NCBI GenBank assembly: GCA_945859605.1
Contig: OX243814.1
Span: 29,990,756 to 30,054,755, forward strand
Length of the DNA stretch: 64,000 bases
Reading direction: 5' to 3'
From: Lumbricus rubellus
Lineage: Eukaryota > Annelida > Clitellata > Crassiclitellata > Lumbricidae
Positions within the stretch are counted from its first letter, which is position 1. Each line of letters starts with the position of its first letter. A model generated the notes under the pieces. The model was not told the origin of the DNA and ran no database searches. It saw only the letters and a list, made by a program, of their open reading frames with translations. Positions 1 through 9,382 of this stretch are shown here, in pieces. The translations under genes and the position numbers were made by a program.

Positions 1-202
1 CCAGCCGGCTCAGACTCCGCCTCTCTAGCCCAGCCGGCTCGGGCTCCGCCTCTCTAGCCTGGCCGGTTTAGCTCAGCCGGCTCAGGCTCCGCCTCTTTAG
101 CCCAGCCGGCTCAGGCTCCGCCTCTTTAGCCCAGCCGGCTCAGACTCCGCCTCTCTAGCCCAGCCGGCTGGCTTAACCTCTGCCCAGCCTGCGCTGGTAG
201 TG

Positions 203-210
203 TATATAAG
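203..210 (+). promoter_or_regulatory. LTR TATA box
   Basis: TATATAAG in U3, repeated at 6837-6844 in the 3' LTR. Transcription would be expected to start about 25-30 bp downstream, near 232-240. The copy at 6837 faces NKTR exon 9383 in the sense direction and could start read-through transcripts into it. Confidence 0.7.
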
Positions 211-894
211 GAAGCTTGCTGCTCTTGCTCAGGGCAGACGAATGGCCTGGTGAAGAACGCCTAAACCGCGTAGTAGTCAGGCTAAATGATCTGGCTTGAC
301 GGACGGTAAAACGTTTGTTGAGTGATACTATTGTGAAGGGAGTAAAACCTGAACCTGAGCCTCGAGCTTTGAACTCGGCCTCTTCGGGTATTCCTTCACG
401 GGACTGGGGTTGCGGTTTCCGACTACCGCAACCTAGCCGACGGACGAAGCTGCTACGACGACGGTTCTACTCCGGGTGCTGCAGAGGCAGAGACGACGGT
501 CCGTCGTGCTTGACGACGCCGGTTCGATTCCTGAACGCTTCGCATTCTACTCCTGGCGCTACGGAAGTCACTGGGACCTGCAACGACGGTTCGACTCCTA
601 GCGTATCCGCGACGAATCTACTCCTAGCCTCGACGATTCGAAGCTGGCGCTACATCGACGCACGGAAGCTGGCGCTACATAAACTGCTGCATCGACGCAC
701 GGAAGCTGGCGCTACATAAACTGCTGCATCGACGCACGAACTCTGGCGCTGCATAAACAGTTGCATCGGCGCACGAACTCTGATTCCAGCATTGTAGAAA
801 TTGACACAAACAGTTCGTTCTCGAAGTGCTATAGCGATTGTGACGCAATAAATTACTTGTGCTGTGAACTCTACATGATCATCGTGGTTTCTTC

Positions 895-900
895 AATAAA
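895..900 (+). terminator. LTR polyadenylation signal
   Basis: AATAAA, with a second copy at 847-852. The same signals recur at 7529 and 7481 in the 3' LTR, where they would terminate the element's transcript and might also truncate NKTR pre-mRNA. Either signal could be the one used. Confidence 0.6.
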
Positions 901-1035
901 CGTGTTTAAGCCTAGCCGGCTAGTCCTTGGTCTACAGCCAAGGCCGTACTGCGCGGACTGACTGAGGGTACCTTGACGACTGGGGTTGGTACTCGGCTCC
1001 TGGTGTTTTCGCCCAACCCCTGGTCCGCTACAAAC

Positions 1036-1053
1036 TGGTCCCGCGAAGTGGGG
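1036..1053 (+). other. Candidate tRNA primer binding site
   Basis: TGGTCCCGCGAAGTGGGG starts three bases after the LTR end. Its complement ends in ACCA, as the 3' end of a mature tRNA would. I could not assign the tRNA. Position and the TGG start are the evidence. Confidence 0.55.
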
Positions 1054-1157
1054 TGACTGGAAAAACTCTGCACCGCTTCAAGCTGATTCCGCGGAAGTGG
1101 TTTTGAAAGATTCGCTGCACTTCTACGAACTGGTGAGAATATCGACAAACGGCGACA

Positions 1158-4040
1158 ATGTGGAATCCTCTGATTGGTGACATGGACGGAAACGCCGTTG
1201 GCTTCCCAACGACTTCTACACCCGCCGCAGGACGAGGAAGGGACCTCCTGGTCGACTACGAGGTCGAGTCCAGCCGATTTCGGGAGAAGATCGACTTCGA
1301 CGACCTACCGAAGAAAGATCGCAAGAACTTCCTGGTTCCGGAAATGGACGTCGGCAAACTGGAATCGGAAGTCATGGAAAAGGTCAGTCGCTTAGCCAGC
1401 GAAAAAAAGAATCCCATGAAGCCCGGAAAATTCGACGGAACTGGATCCCTCGAGTCGTTCCTGGCACAATTCGACGTCTGCGCAAGACACAACCGATGGA
1501 CTGCAGCCGATAAAGTCGACTTCCTTCGTTGCTCCTTGGAAAAGGCGGCAACGCAGCTGCTTTGGGACTTCGGAGCCAGCACCGAGGTCACGTATGAACA
1601 GCTCGTCGAGAGACTACGCCAACGGTATGGGTCGGAGGGTCAAGCTGAGACCTTCCGCGCTCAACTCTATTATCGCCGACAGCGAGCTGACGAAACTCTC
1701 GGCGACTTGCTGCACGACATCCGGAGACTCGTCGTCCTTGCCTACCCGGTCCCGTCCAACGAAACGACGGAAATTCTTGCGAAGGACGCCTTCCTTGAAG
1801 CGATCCGCGACCGGGATCTGTCTCTCAAGGTGAGAGAACGAGAGCCGAAAACCATCGACGAGGCGTACCGAACCGCTCTACGCCTGTCCGCGTACCAACA
1901 GACGTCAGACTTGGAGGATCGTCGGAGACCTGCCAACCGAGTGCGAGGGTCTCAAGAAGTCGACGCCGGTGGACAGCTCCAGTCTCAACTGGACAGCTTC
2001 TTCGCTTCGCAACGTAAGTGGCAACAGGACATGGAAGGGAGGATCTGCCGACAGCTGGACGAACTCCGAAGCTCGCAACGGACGAGTTTCGGCGCTGAAC
2101 CGACTGCTCCACGGACGGTTCCATCGACCGTCCCTACTCCTCCGTCTCCGCCTCGAGGAAACGCTTCAGGTGGTCCCGGACGCGGGATAACCTGCTTCAG
2201 CTGTGGACAGGTGGGCCACATGGCTCGCCGGTGTCGCCAGCGTCAGCAGTTCCCCAACCGAAGTGACGATGCACGCACCTCGGACCCACCGACGTCGGGA
2301 CAGAACGGAACAACCGTCACGAACCACACAACGAGAGACCGAGCATCGGGTGTGACAAACAACGCGATCTACATCCGTGGAACGATCAACGGACAGCAAA
2401 GAACTTGCCTAGTGGACACTGGGTCGGAGGTAAGCCTAGTTCCCTCTGCTGATGTTGATGGTTTGACGCTCCAGCCTAGCACGCGCATTCTTTTGGCAGC
2501 TAATGGAACGCAGATTAGAGTCTTGGGTCAGCTTGATGTTCCGATTAAGATTTCTAGAGGGTTTTCTATCGACACTAGTTTTCTTGTCTCTGACCAAATT
2601 GGTGAACCAATGCTTGGCATGGATTGGTTGAGGCAGCATCGTTGTCGCTTGGGTTTTGGACAGGGTGCATTGTTTATTGGTCGACGCCGCATTCCTTTGG
2701 TTAAGGGCAATGGATCGCTTTGGTGTCGCAGGGTCATGGTTGCCGAGGAAACAACTGTCCTTCCTCGTTCTCAGTGTGATATTCCGTGTAAAACTCAGTA
2801 TCGTGATTTGACGACCTCCGCACAAGCCTGGATGACTGAGTCTAAAGAAATCCAGCCTGGATTGCATGTAGCCAGAGTTGTGTTGGGTGATGATGCTGAT
2901 GATGCCTGTATTCGTGTGGTGAATTTGAATGAACAGCCTGCCCTGTTGACGGCTAACCAAATGTTGGGCGACTTGCACCCCGTAAAGGTTGAGGAAGACA
3001 ATGAGAGACAGACGGGTACTGCCGACGACAACTCTTTGATCGGGAAACTAATGGACGAAATTTCTGAGGATGTCCCGGCCGATGTGAGAGAACGACTGAA
3101 GGAGTTATTGGTCGAGGATGGAAGCATTTTCTCGACCACTGACCATGACTTGGGTAGGACTATGATTTCTCAGCAGAGAATCGATACTGGATACTCTCGT
3201 TCGGTGAGACAAACTTTGCGTAGACAACCGCATCCGTATCGGGCTGTTATTGACGCACAACTGGACCAATTGTTGGCAACTGGTGTTGAACCTGCTGTCG
3301 GCGAATGTTCTGCAGATGTCTTGGTCGCCGAGGAGACAGAGAAGTCTTTGCAGTTTTGTATTAAAGACGACAAATTGATTAGGTCTCATCTGACACGGAA
3401 GGATTCTAATCCTTTTTCCGGATTGATTGTCTGTCTTTGGGTTCTGTCTTGCGTAGTGTGTTTCTGCACAATTGATTTGTACTGTGAATATGCCTGGGGA
3501 AGGATGAGTTGTTGTCATGCCAATGTGACTGGTCTGTCTACTCGTGTGTTGAATCTGAATGGGGGATTTGTGTCCTTCGACCCCGGAGGATTTCGACGGG
3601 ATTCCAATAGACTGATTCGGGAGAGACTCATCTATCTGTCTTATGCAGCTGATCTGTTAGAAAGGTTTGGGAGGTCGACGAAGGATAAGCCCTTCGTATC
3701 GCACGTCGATAAACTTCGCCACTGTTACGGGAGGACGAAGGGACAATGGAGCGAAACGGGAGCAGGGACGACCGATGGACCACCCGCGGAAGCAGCGAAC
3801 GGAGCCACCGCTTCTTCGAGCGGTCGGCCAGGACACCGCTGGAAAGGAACGCTTTCAGCGGAAGGAGCGACTTCTGGGGATCGACATGGTCCCGACGACG
3901 ACGGCGCAGCCATGCCGGTTGTCAATCAGCCAAGGAACAGAACGCCTGGAACGGAAGGAAATTCGCACGACGCAAACTCCGACGAAGCGGGGGCTGGTCG
4001 ACCTCGACGCACCACTCGTCGACCAGTCCGGTTCCAGTAG
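1158..4040 (+). CDS. Gag-protease polyprotein with truncated, decayed reverse transcriptase
   Basis: 960 codons from ATG to TAG. An N-terminal Gag domain (about residues 75-250) is followed by a zinc knuckle, CFSCGQVGHMARRC (C-X2-C-X4-H-X4-C, near 345), and an aspartic protease with the active-site segment CLVDTGSEVSLVP (near 420) and a second conserved segment LGMDWL (near 490). Residues about 640-790 look like the start of a reverse transcriptase: TRKDSNPF and TIDLY sit at the spacing expected of fingers and motif A, but surrounding residues have drifted. The catalytic YXDD motif, RNase H and the integrase core are absent. The reading then passes into a segment ending FVSHVDKLRHCYG (near 853), which resembles the extreme C-terminus of pol. 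The simplest explanation is a large internal deletion that kept the frame open. Intact pol proteins of this class are usually several hundred residues longer. A -1 or +1 shift to a hidden pol frame was looked for and not seen. Confidence 0.85.
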   Translation: MWNPLIGDMDGNAVGFPTTSTPAAGRGRDLLVDYEVESSRFREKIDFDDLPKKDRKNFLVPEMDVGKLESEVMEKVSRLASEKKNPMKPGKFDGTGSLESFLAQFDVCARHNRWTAADKVDFLRCSLEKAATQLLWDFGASTEVTYEQLVERLRQRYGSEGQAETFRAQLYYRRQRADETLGDLLHDIRRLVVLAYPVPSNETTEILAKDAFLEAIRDRDLSLKVREREPKTIDEAYRTALRLSAYQQTSDLEDRRRPANRVRGSQEVDAGGQLQSQLDSFFASQRKWQQDMEGRICRQLDELRSSQRTSFGAEPTAPRTVPSTVPTPPSPPRGNASGGPGRGITCFSCGQVGHMARRCRQRQQFPNRSDDARTSDPPTSGQNGTTVTNHTTRDRASGVTNNAIYIRGTINGQQRTCLVDTGSEVSLVPSADVDGLTLQPSTRILLAANGTQIRVLGQLDVPIKISRGFSIDTSFLVSDQIGEPMLGMDWLRQHRCRLGFGQGALFIGRRRIPLVKGNGSLWCRRVMVAEETTVLPRSQCDIPCKTQYRDLTTSAQAWMTESKEIQPGLHVARVVLGDDADDACIRVVNLNEQPALLTANQMLGDLHPVKVEEDNERQTGTADDNSLIGKLMDEISEDVPADVRERLKELLVEDGSIFSTTDHDLGRTMISQQRIDTGYSRSVRQTLRRQPHPYRAVIDAQLDQLLATGVEPAVGECSADVLVAEETEKSLQFCIKDDKLIRSHLTRKDSNPFSGLIVCLWVLSCVVCFCTIDLYCEYAWGRMSCCHANVTGLSTRVLNLNGGFVSFDPGGFRRDSNRLIRERLIYLSYAADLLERFGRSTKDKPFVSHVDKLRHCYGRTKGQWSETGAGTTDGPPAEAANGATASSSGRPGHRWKGTLSAEGATSGDRHGPDDDGAAMPVVNQPRNRTPGTEGNSHDANSDEAGAGRPRRTTRRPVRFQ

Positions 4041-4913
4041 ACGGCGTGCAGGTTCCGCGCACGACGACGCAGGATGTTGTGAGTGAACGACGTTAAAAGA
4101 TTCCCATTTTTGGCTAAAGGCCTTTTCTTTTATCGCCAAAAAGGGGGGGAGTTCCTTTTATTCTTTAACGAGGCAAAATTTTATTGCGAGAGTATCATTT
4201 TTGCAGCAAGAGAAGGGCGCTTTATTTCAAATTGTGAAAAGAACTCTTTTCTTTTCTTTGGTAAAAAGGAACCAATTCGTTTATTGGAAAAAGAACCATT
4301 TTTCTTGTTGTGGAAAGTATTATTTTGTGAAAAAGAAACATTTTCCTTGCAAAAAGCACCATTTTTGTGAGCAGAAATGCAGTATCATTATTAGTTGTAT
4401 AGGCCTAATGCTTCGTGTAAATCGGTTGATTAATCGCGTGGTTATTCGTGGTTAACTGCATGAGATTCTGTTATTAATCGTTTAATTAATCGCGCAATTA
4501 TTCGCGATTATTCGCATGCAAGCTTTGCGTTGAGGAATCAGTAAGTAAGACACGCTAAATTCGCATTTACATCGTTTTTGATATTGGTGCCAGAGCATGG
4601 AATTAATGTGTTTAGAGGACAGTCTCTCGTAGGTGGCTCTGTGCAAATTGATGGTTTAGGGTTGTAGGTTAAAATTGTGCTTTAACTTCTTATTTGTCTC
4701 GTACATTTTATTGTGTCGAGCATTGTATGCTTATGCTTATAACAGTTAGTTATTTTTATTATTACAAGCCGTGCCTGGCCTCTGTTTTTCTTTATTATTT
4801 TCAGCCGTGCCTGGCTATCATTTTTATTTTTGACTGATTGTTTTGCATAACTTTTCGCAATCATGGACATCGCTGCTAAAAAAAAAAAGAAGAGAAAAAA
4901 AAAGGAAAAAGAA

Positions 4914-5110
4914 GGGGGTTGTGCCCGAACGGCACTTCGTACCCAAAACAAACAAAAAAGAGAGAGAGAGAAAAAATAGGAAGGGGGTTGTGCGCAAACG
5001 GCACATCGCACCCAAAAAGGAAAAAGAAGAGAACGGGGGTTGTGCGCAAACGGCACTCCGCACCCGAAGAAAAAAATACGGGGGTTGTGCACGACTTGCA
5101 CTTCGTACCC
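4914..5110 (+). repeat. Four-unit tandem repeat in the retroelement
   Basis: Four diverged units, each starting with GGGGGTTGTGC and followed by a cAAACGGCAC/cGAACGGCAC core and CGCACCC or CGTACCC, separated by A-rich spacers of different length. The core is kept while spacers vary, which suggests the core is the conserved part. Confidence 0.75.
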
Positions 5111-6344
5111 GAAGAGAAAAAGAATTACTGTGGATTGTGGACCACTATGTGGCACAATTTCATTCGAGGACTTAATTGTCCAGGTTTGGCCGACCCCAAA
5201 AGGGTACTTTTCTGTTTAGTTTTGATCAATGAGTTTTATTTACATACATGTATAGGCTACTGTGTCGTAACCGTATTTTGCGCTGATACGTGTACTGAGT
5301 TGCTTCACTGTATTATTGCATTGCATTGCCTCGCATTATATAATTATAGGCGCTGCAGGGACTTAATTGTCCGGATTTATGCAATCCAATAGTGTATTTT
5401 TGTGTTTTATTTTGATCACGTGTGTCTCAGTTATATTGTCACGCAGTCTGAGTTATTATCTCGCTGTCTGATTTATTTGCTCAGGCGATTCCGGGACTTA
5501 ACTGTCCGGCTTTGTGTGACCGATAGGTACTTCTGTTAAATTTTGATAATGCAGACTAAACAACATACTGCATTATTATACGCGCTGTGCTAACGCTACC
5601 GGTTACTGAACTGTGTTAAAAGTATTCCTCGTGACTGGTTAATATTGTATGCGTTGTAATAATTAACCATTTCGTTACGTAGGCATGATTTCGCAGCCCG
5701 ACTTATTGTTTGATGTGCACGTTGGGTCACGTGGTTCTGTAACGTTTCGCCGACCTGATGTTTGTTTATATAGCGCACAGAGTTGTCTGTTATTACGTGT
5801 TTCCATCAGGGCATATGCTATTTTACATGTGCAGGCTTACAGGTGTGTTAACTGGTCATACCTGTAATGTTCAACAACTGCACGGTGCTTAACCGTTGTA
5901 ACATTTTCAGTACTGTTATCGACAGTAACTGTTGTCAAGATTGTCACTGATGTTTACGCACGCTTGTTTATATAGTGACCAGCGTTATCTGTTATTACGT
6001 TGTTTCTATCAGGGAATGCATTATTTTACATGTGACGGTTTTAAAGGTGTATCGTCCCTGTAATGTTCATTACCTGCCCTGTGATTAACCATTGATTGTT
6101 ATTATTTGTTTACGTGGCGCAGCGAACATTAAAGTGCGCTACGTAAATGTACATTTTTAACTGTCTCGCTTGCTAGATTTAAGCGTCTAATATGTCATGC
6201 TGTAATGTTGTGCGCTTCAGGTCAAATTTTGACGGACTTTAATTATGGGCAATAGGGGCCAATATGGGCCGTTTATTTTTTTGACATGGCTCTTTCCTCC
6301 CTCAGTGCGGGGCACGTCCTTTCCGAGGGGGCCTCGGATCATTC

Positions 6345-6356
6345 GTGGGGGGGACG
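6345..6356 (+). other. Polypurine tract candidate
   Basis: A run of seven G followed by ACG lies directly before the TG at 6357. A purine-rich run at this position would prime plus-strand synthesis and marks the 3' LTR start. Confidence 0.6.
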
Positions 6357-7666
6357 TGTTAAGATTTTTGCACTGAGGGATGGCTTGCCCTCATTTATTG
6401 CTTGCCTCCATTATTTGCTGCTGTTGCTGCTATTATTTGCTGCTGCTGCTTGCTGCTGCTGCTGCTGCTTGTTGCTGCTGGCTTGGCCGGCTCAGCCTGC
6501 TGGCCTGGCCGGCTCGGGCTCCGCCTCTCTAGCCCAGCCGGCTCGGGCTCCGCCTCTCTAGCCTAGCCGGTTTAGCTCAGCCGGCTCAGGCTCCGCCTCT
6601 TTAGCTCAGCCGGCTCAGGCTCCGCCTCTTTAGCCCAGCCGGCTCAGACTCCGCCTCTCTAGCCCAGCCGGCTCGGGCTCCGCCTCTCTAGCCTGGCCGG
6701 TTTAGCTCAGCCGGCTCAGGCTCCGCCTCTTTAGCCCAGCCGGCTCAGGCTCCGCCTCTTTAGCCCAGCCGGCTCAGACTCCGCCTCTCTAGCCCAGCCG
6801 GCTGGCTTAACCTCTGCCCAGCCTGCGCTGGTAGTGTATATAAGGAAGCTTGCTGCTCTTGCTCAGGGCAGACGAATGGCCTGGTGAAGAACGCCTAAAC
6901 CGCGTAGTAGTCAGGCTAAATGATCTGGCTTGACGGACGGTAAAACGTTTGTTGAGTGATACTATTGTGAAGGGAGTAAAACCTGAACCTGAGCCTCGAG
7001 CTTTGAACTCGGCCTCTTCGGGTATTCCTTCACGGGACTGGGGTTGCGGTTTCCGACTACCGCAACCTAGCCGACGGACGAAGCTGCTACGACGACGGTT
7101 CTACTCCGGGTGCTGCAGAGGCAGAGACGACGGTCCGTCGTGCTTGACGACGCCGGTTCGATTCCTGAACGCTTCGCATTCTACTCCTGGCGCTACGGAA
7201 GTCACTGGGACCTGCAACGACGGTTCGACTCCTAGCGTATCCGCGACGAATCTACTCCTAGCCTCGACGATTCGAAGCTGGCGCTACATCGACGCACGGA
7301 AGCTGGCGCTACATAAACTGCTGCATCGACGCACGGAAGCTGGCGCTACATAAACTGCTGCATCGACGCACGAACTCTGGCGCTGCATAAACAGTTGCAT
7401 CGGCGCACGAACTCTGATTCCAGCATTGTAGAAATTGACACAAACAGTTCGTTCTCGAAGTGCTATAGCGATTGTGACGCAATAAATTACTTGTGCTGTG
7501 AACTCTACATGATCATCGTGGTTTCTTCAATAAACGTGTTTAAGCCTAGCCGGCTAGTCCTTGGTCTACAGCCAAGGCCGTACTGCGCGGACTGACTGAG
7601 GGTACCTTGACGACTGGGGTTGGTACTCGGCTCCTGGTGTTTTCGCCCAACCCCTGGTCCGCTACA
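6357..7666 (+). repeat. 3' LTR, complete (1310 bp, TG...CA)
   Basis: Starts TGTTAAGATT and ends CTACA. U3 contains a TGC/CTG microsatellite (6418-6480), then about eleven copies of a roughly 30-bp GC-rich unit built on AGCCCAGCCGGCTCAGGC (6480-6805), then a TATA box at 6837. The last 1032 bp match the 5' LTR throughout. Confidence 0.92.
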
Positions 7667-9301
7667 ATATATTAAAATTATTTGCACTAGTTTTTGTGTT
7701 ACTTTACCATGGCTGGGGTCTTTCGGAAATGAGCTTTGCGTGCTTACTTAATTTTAAAACAACTGCAAATAGGTAAATTAAGAAGATGAATATGGGCATT
7801 ATCACTATCATCCTTGTCGTAATTTTGGTGATTATGGACCTTTCAAAAACTTGAGAATTGACCTTACAGATCTATATCAGTTGATTCCTGAATACCGTGG
7901 CTTATTGACTTTTCATATGCCAACAATGGCATACCATGAATAGATGTAGTGTTAAGATTTGTGGATACATTTTGAGGATGATTATTGACAGACTGAGATA
8001 ATTATAATTCACTTTCGTAATTACTTCTGTCAAATCAGATTTGTTGCTTGGAATTTTTTTTATCTGAACATGAAATTGGTTGTTATCAGTCCCAGTTACA
8101 CTATAGGTGAGAGCACACAAAACTTTTTAGCATAGACACTGCAAATCTATGCCACACAGGGAAGAAATAGGCCTGGGAAGACATGAGTATTTGATTCACT
8201 GGCCAAAGATGCCGTTGTGCTTGGTTGTTGACAGCAAAGTGTTAACACGTAGTGTCACTATATAAAGGCATAAAAAAACAGGAACACTGTAACAGCCATT
8301 ATTATGATGGTCATATTCTATGCCTACTTTCTAGGTTGGCTGGTTACTTGTTTCGTTACGGATCTATGCTATGTAAGGACATATTGAAAATAAAGTTCTA
8401 ACTGTTGCTGTATTTGTGTCAGAGTCATCCCACTCTGCTCACATACTGTTCTTGTTACCATACTGAATGTGTTTTGGCTGCTCAGTTATTAAATTTAACA
8501 TTGAAGACTAAGAATTAATTATTATTATTATATATATTATATATACAGTGCTGTGCTGCATGAAATTTGACCATTTATAAGTTTTAATCTGCCTTAAAGT
8601 TTTAAAGACTTACTGTAATAAAATGTACAAGAGCGTAACATTTGTTTGTGTTCTTTCAATACAGAACAACTGCAAGCACGCCAGAATTAAACAGGTAATA
8701 CAGGTTCTTAACAAATACATTGATATTGTTGGTGTTTTGTTGGCTTTTTAAAAATAAAGTTAACTAGTAAAACTACTAAGTTTCAGCCAAGGCGAATGTC
8801 TTGTGATTATGATGGAGAATAAGTCTTATTTGGGAAGAAATCATAACTGAAATTCCATAGCAAATTCAAACTTGTGCATCTAGCAAGCTCACTCTCTCAT
8901 AACAAGGCATTGAAATGTGTACCACAAATAATATATGTGTATTTTGACTGTGATACATGCATTCGGACTTTTATATAGTGCTTCTTCAAGTAAAAAAAAA
9001 TAATCATAAGTGCTCCCGACTCCAGCGCACCCAAAAGAGCAGTTTTAAGTTTAGTAAGGAACGATCATGGTAGAGTCCCAGCGTGTAGGCATATCTCAAA
9101 AGGAAGGCTATTCCAGACCACTGGACCAACCACAGAAAAGGCTCGATTCTTCATGGGAGCAGTACGGGCAAAAGGAACCAAGAGGACTCCCTTATCAGCG
9201 AAGCGTAGCTGACGACATCCTTGGATACCCAATGTAAGGCTTCATCCACACTGTCCACAAAAATAATAGAAGTTCCGTTTTTCGCAGTACAGTGTGTTTT
9301 A
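7667..9301 (+). other. Probable NKTR intron, no gene seen
   Basis: AT-rich DNA between the retroelement and the first visible NKTR exon. It contains an antisense repeat tail at 8970-9030 (TATATAGTGCTTCTTCAAG type) and a decayed interspersed repeat at about 9070-9215 (reading like cattccagaccactggacc). No cyclophilin-like exon was found here. Confidence 0.6.
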
Positions 9302-9382
9302 ATAGTTACCTTTGTGATTTCTTTTCAGTATGTTGCCTTTGTGATTTCTTTTCAGTATGTTGCCTTTGTGATTTCTTTTCAG
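9302..9382 (+). repeat. Triplicated 3' splice-site unit
   Basis: Three copies of the block CCTTTGTGATTTCTTTTCAG, with AG ends at 9327-9328, 9354-9355 and 9381-9382; the repeat period is 27 bp. Each copy has a pyrimidine tract and an AG acceptor. Only the last joins exon 9383 without adding an in-frame TGA. Confidence 0.9.

Larger units (their letters stand above)
1..1032 (+). repeat. 5' LTR (last 1032 of about 1310 bp)
   Basis: The end at ...CTACA is fixed by loss of identity with the 3' LTR after 1032. It holds part of a GC-rich minisatellite (1-170), a TATA box (203), a 37-bp tandem repeat in R (about 640-760) and AATAAA signals at 847 and 895. The first 278 bp lie left of the window. Short open frames at 315-719 and 761-961 recur in the other LTR but start at TTG or inside repeats and are not considered genes. 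Confidence 0.93.
4041..6356 (+). other. Element 3' internal region without a recognisable gene
   Basis: About 2.3 kb between the polyprotein stop and the polypurine tract. No envelope, RNase H or integrase reading was seen. It contains a T-rich and A-rich stretch (4100-4400) with repeated cattttt/aaaaag blocks, a four-unit repeat (4914-5110), three spaced repeats beginning GGACTTAA(T/C)TGTCC (5169, 5359, 5494) and otherwise AT-rich sequence. Confidence 0.7.
1..7666 (+). mobile_element. LTR retrotransposon, Ty3/gypsy-like, Gag-protease only (5' end outside window)
   Basis: Two direct repeats flank one long ORF: positions 1-1032 match 6635-7666 at a constant offset of 6634, with no difference seen by eye. 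The 3' copy is complete (6357-7666) and begins TG and ends CA, as LTRs do. Between them lie a primer-binding-site candidate (1036), a Gag-protease ORF (1158-4040), about 2.3 kb without a convincing gene and a G-rich polypurine tract just before 6357. Integrase and most of reverse transcriptase are missing, so the copy should be non-autonomous and depend on a relative. It lies in the sense direction relative to the NKTR gene that resumes at 9383, probably inside one of its introns. The left target-site duplication lies outside the window. The Ty3/gypsy assignment rests on the Gag-zinc knuckle-protease-RT order and is fairly, not fully, secure. Confidence 0.93.

Noticed and set aside
315..719. 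134-codon open frame in each LTR (also 6949-7353)
   Set aside because: Starts at TTG, lies in R/U5 with tandem repeats, resembles no protein; identity between copies only reflects LTR identity.
8665..8694. 30-nt candidate micro-exon with AG and GT borders before the NKTR exon
   Set aside because: Its reading (NNCKHARIKQ in one frame) does not match the cyclophilin sequence expected at that point.
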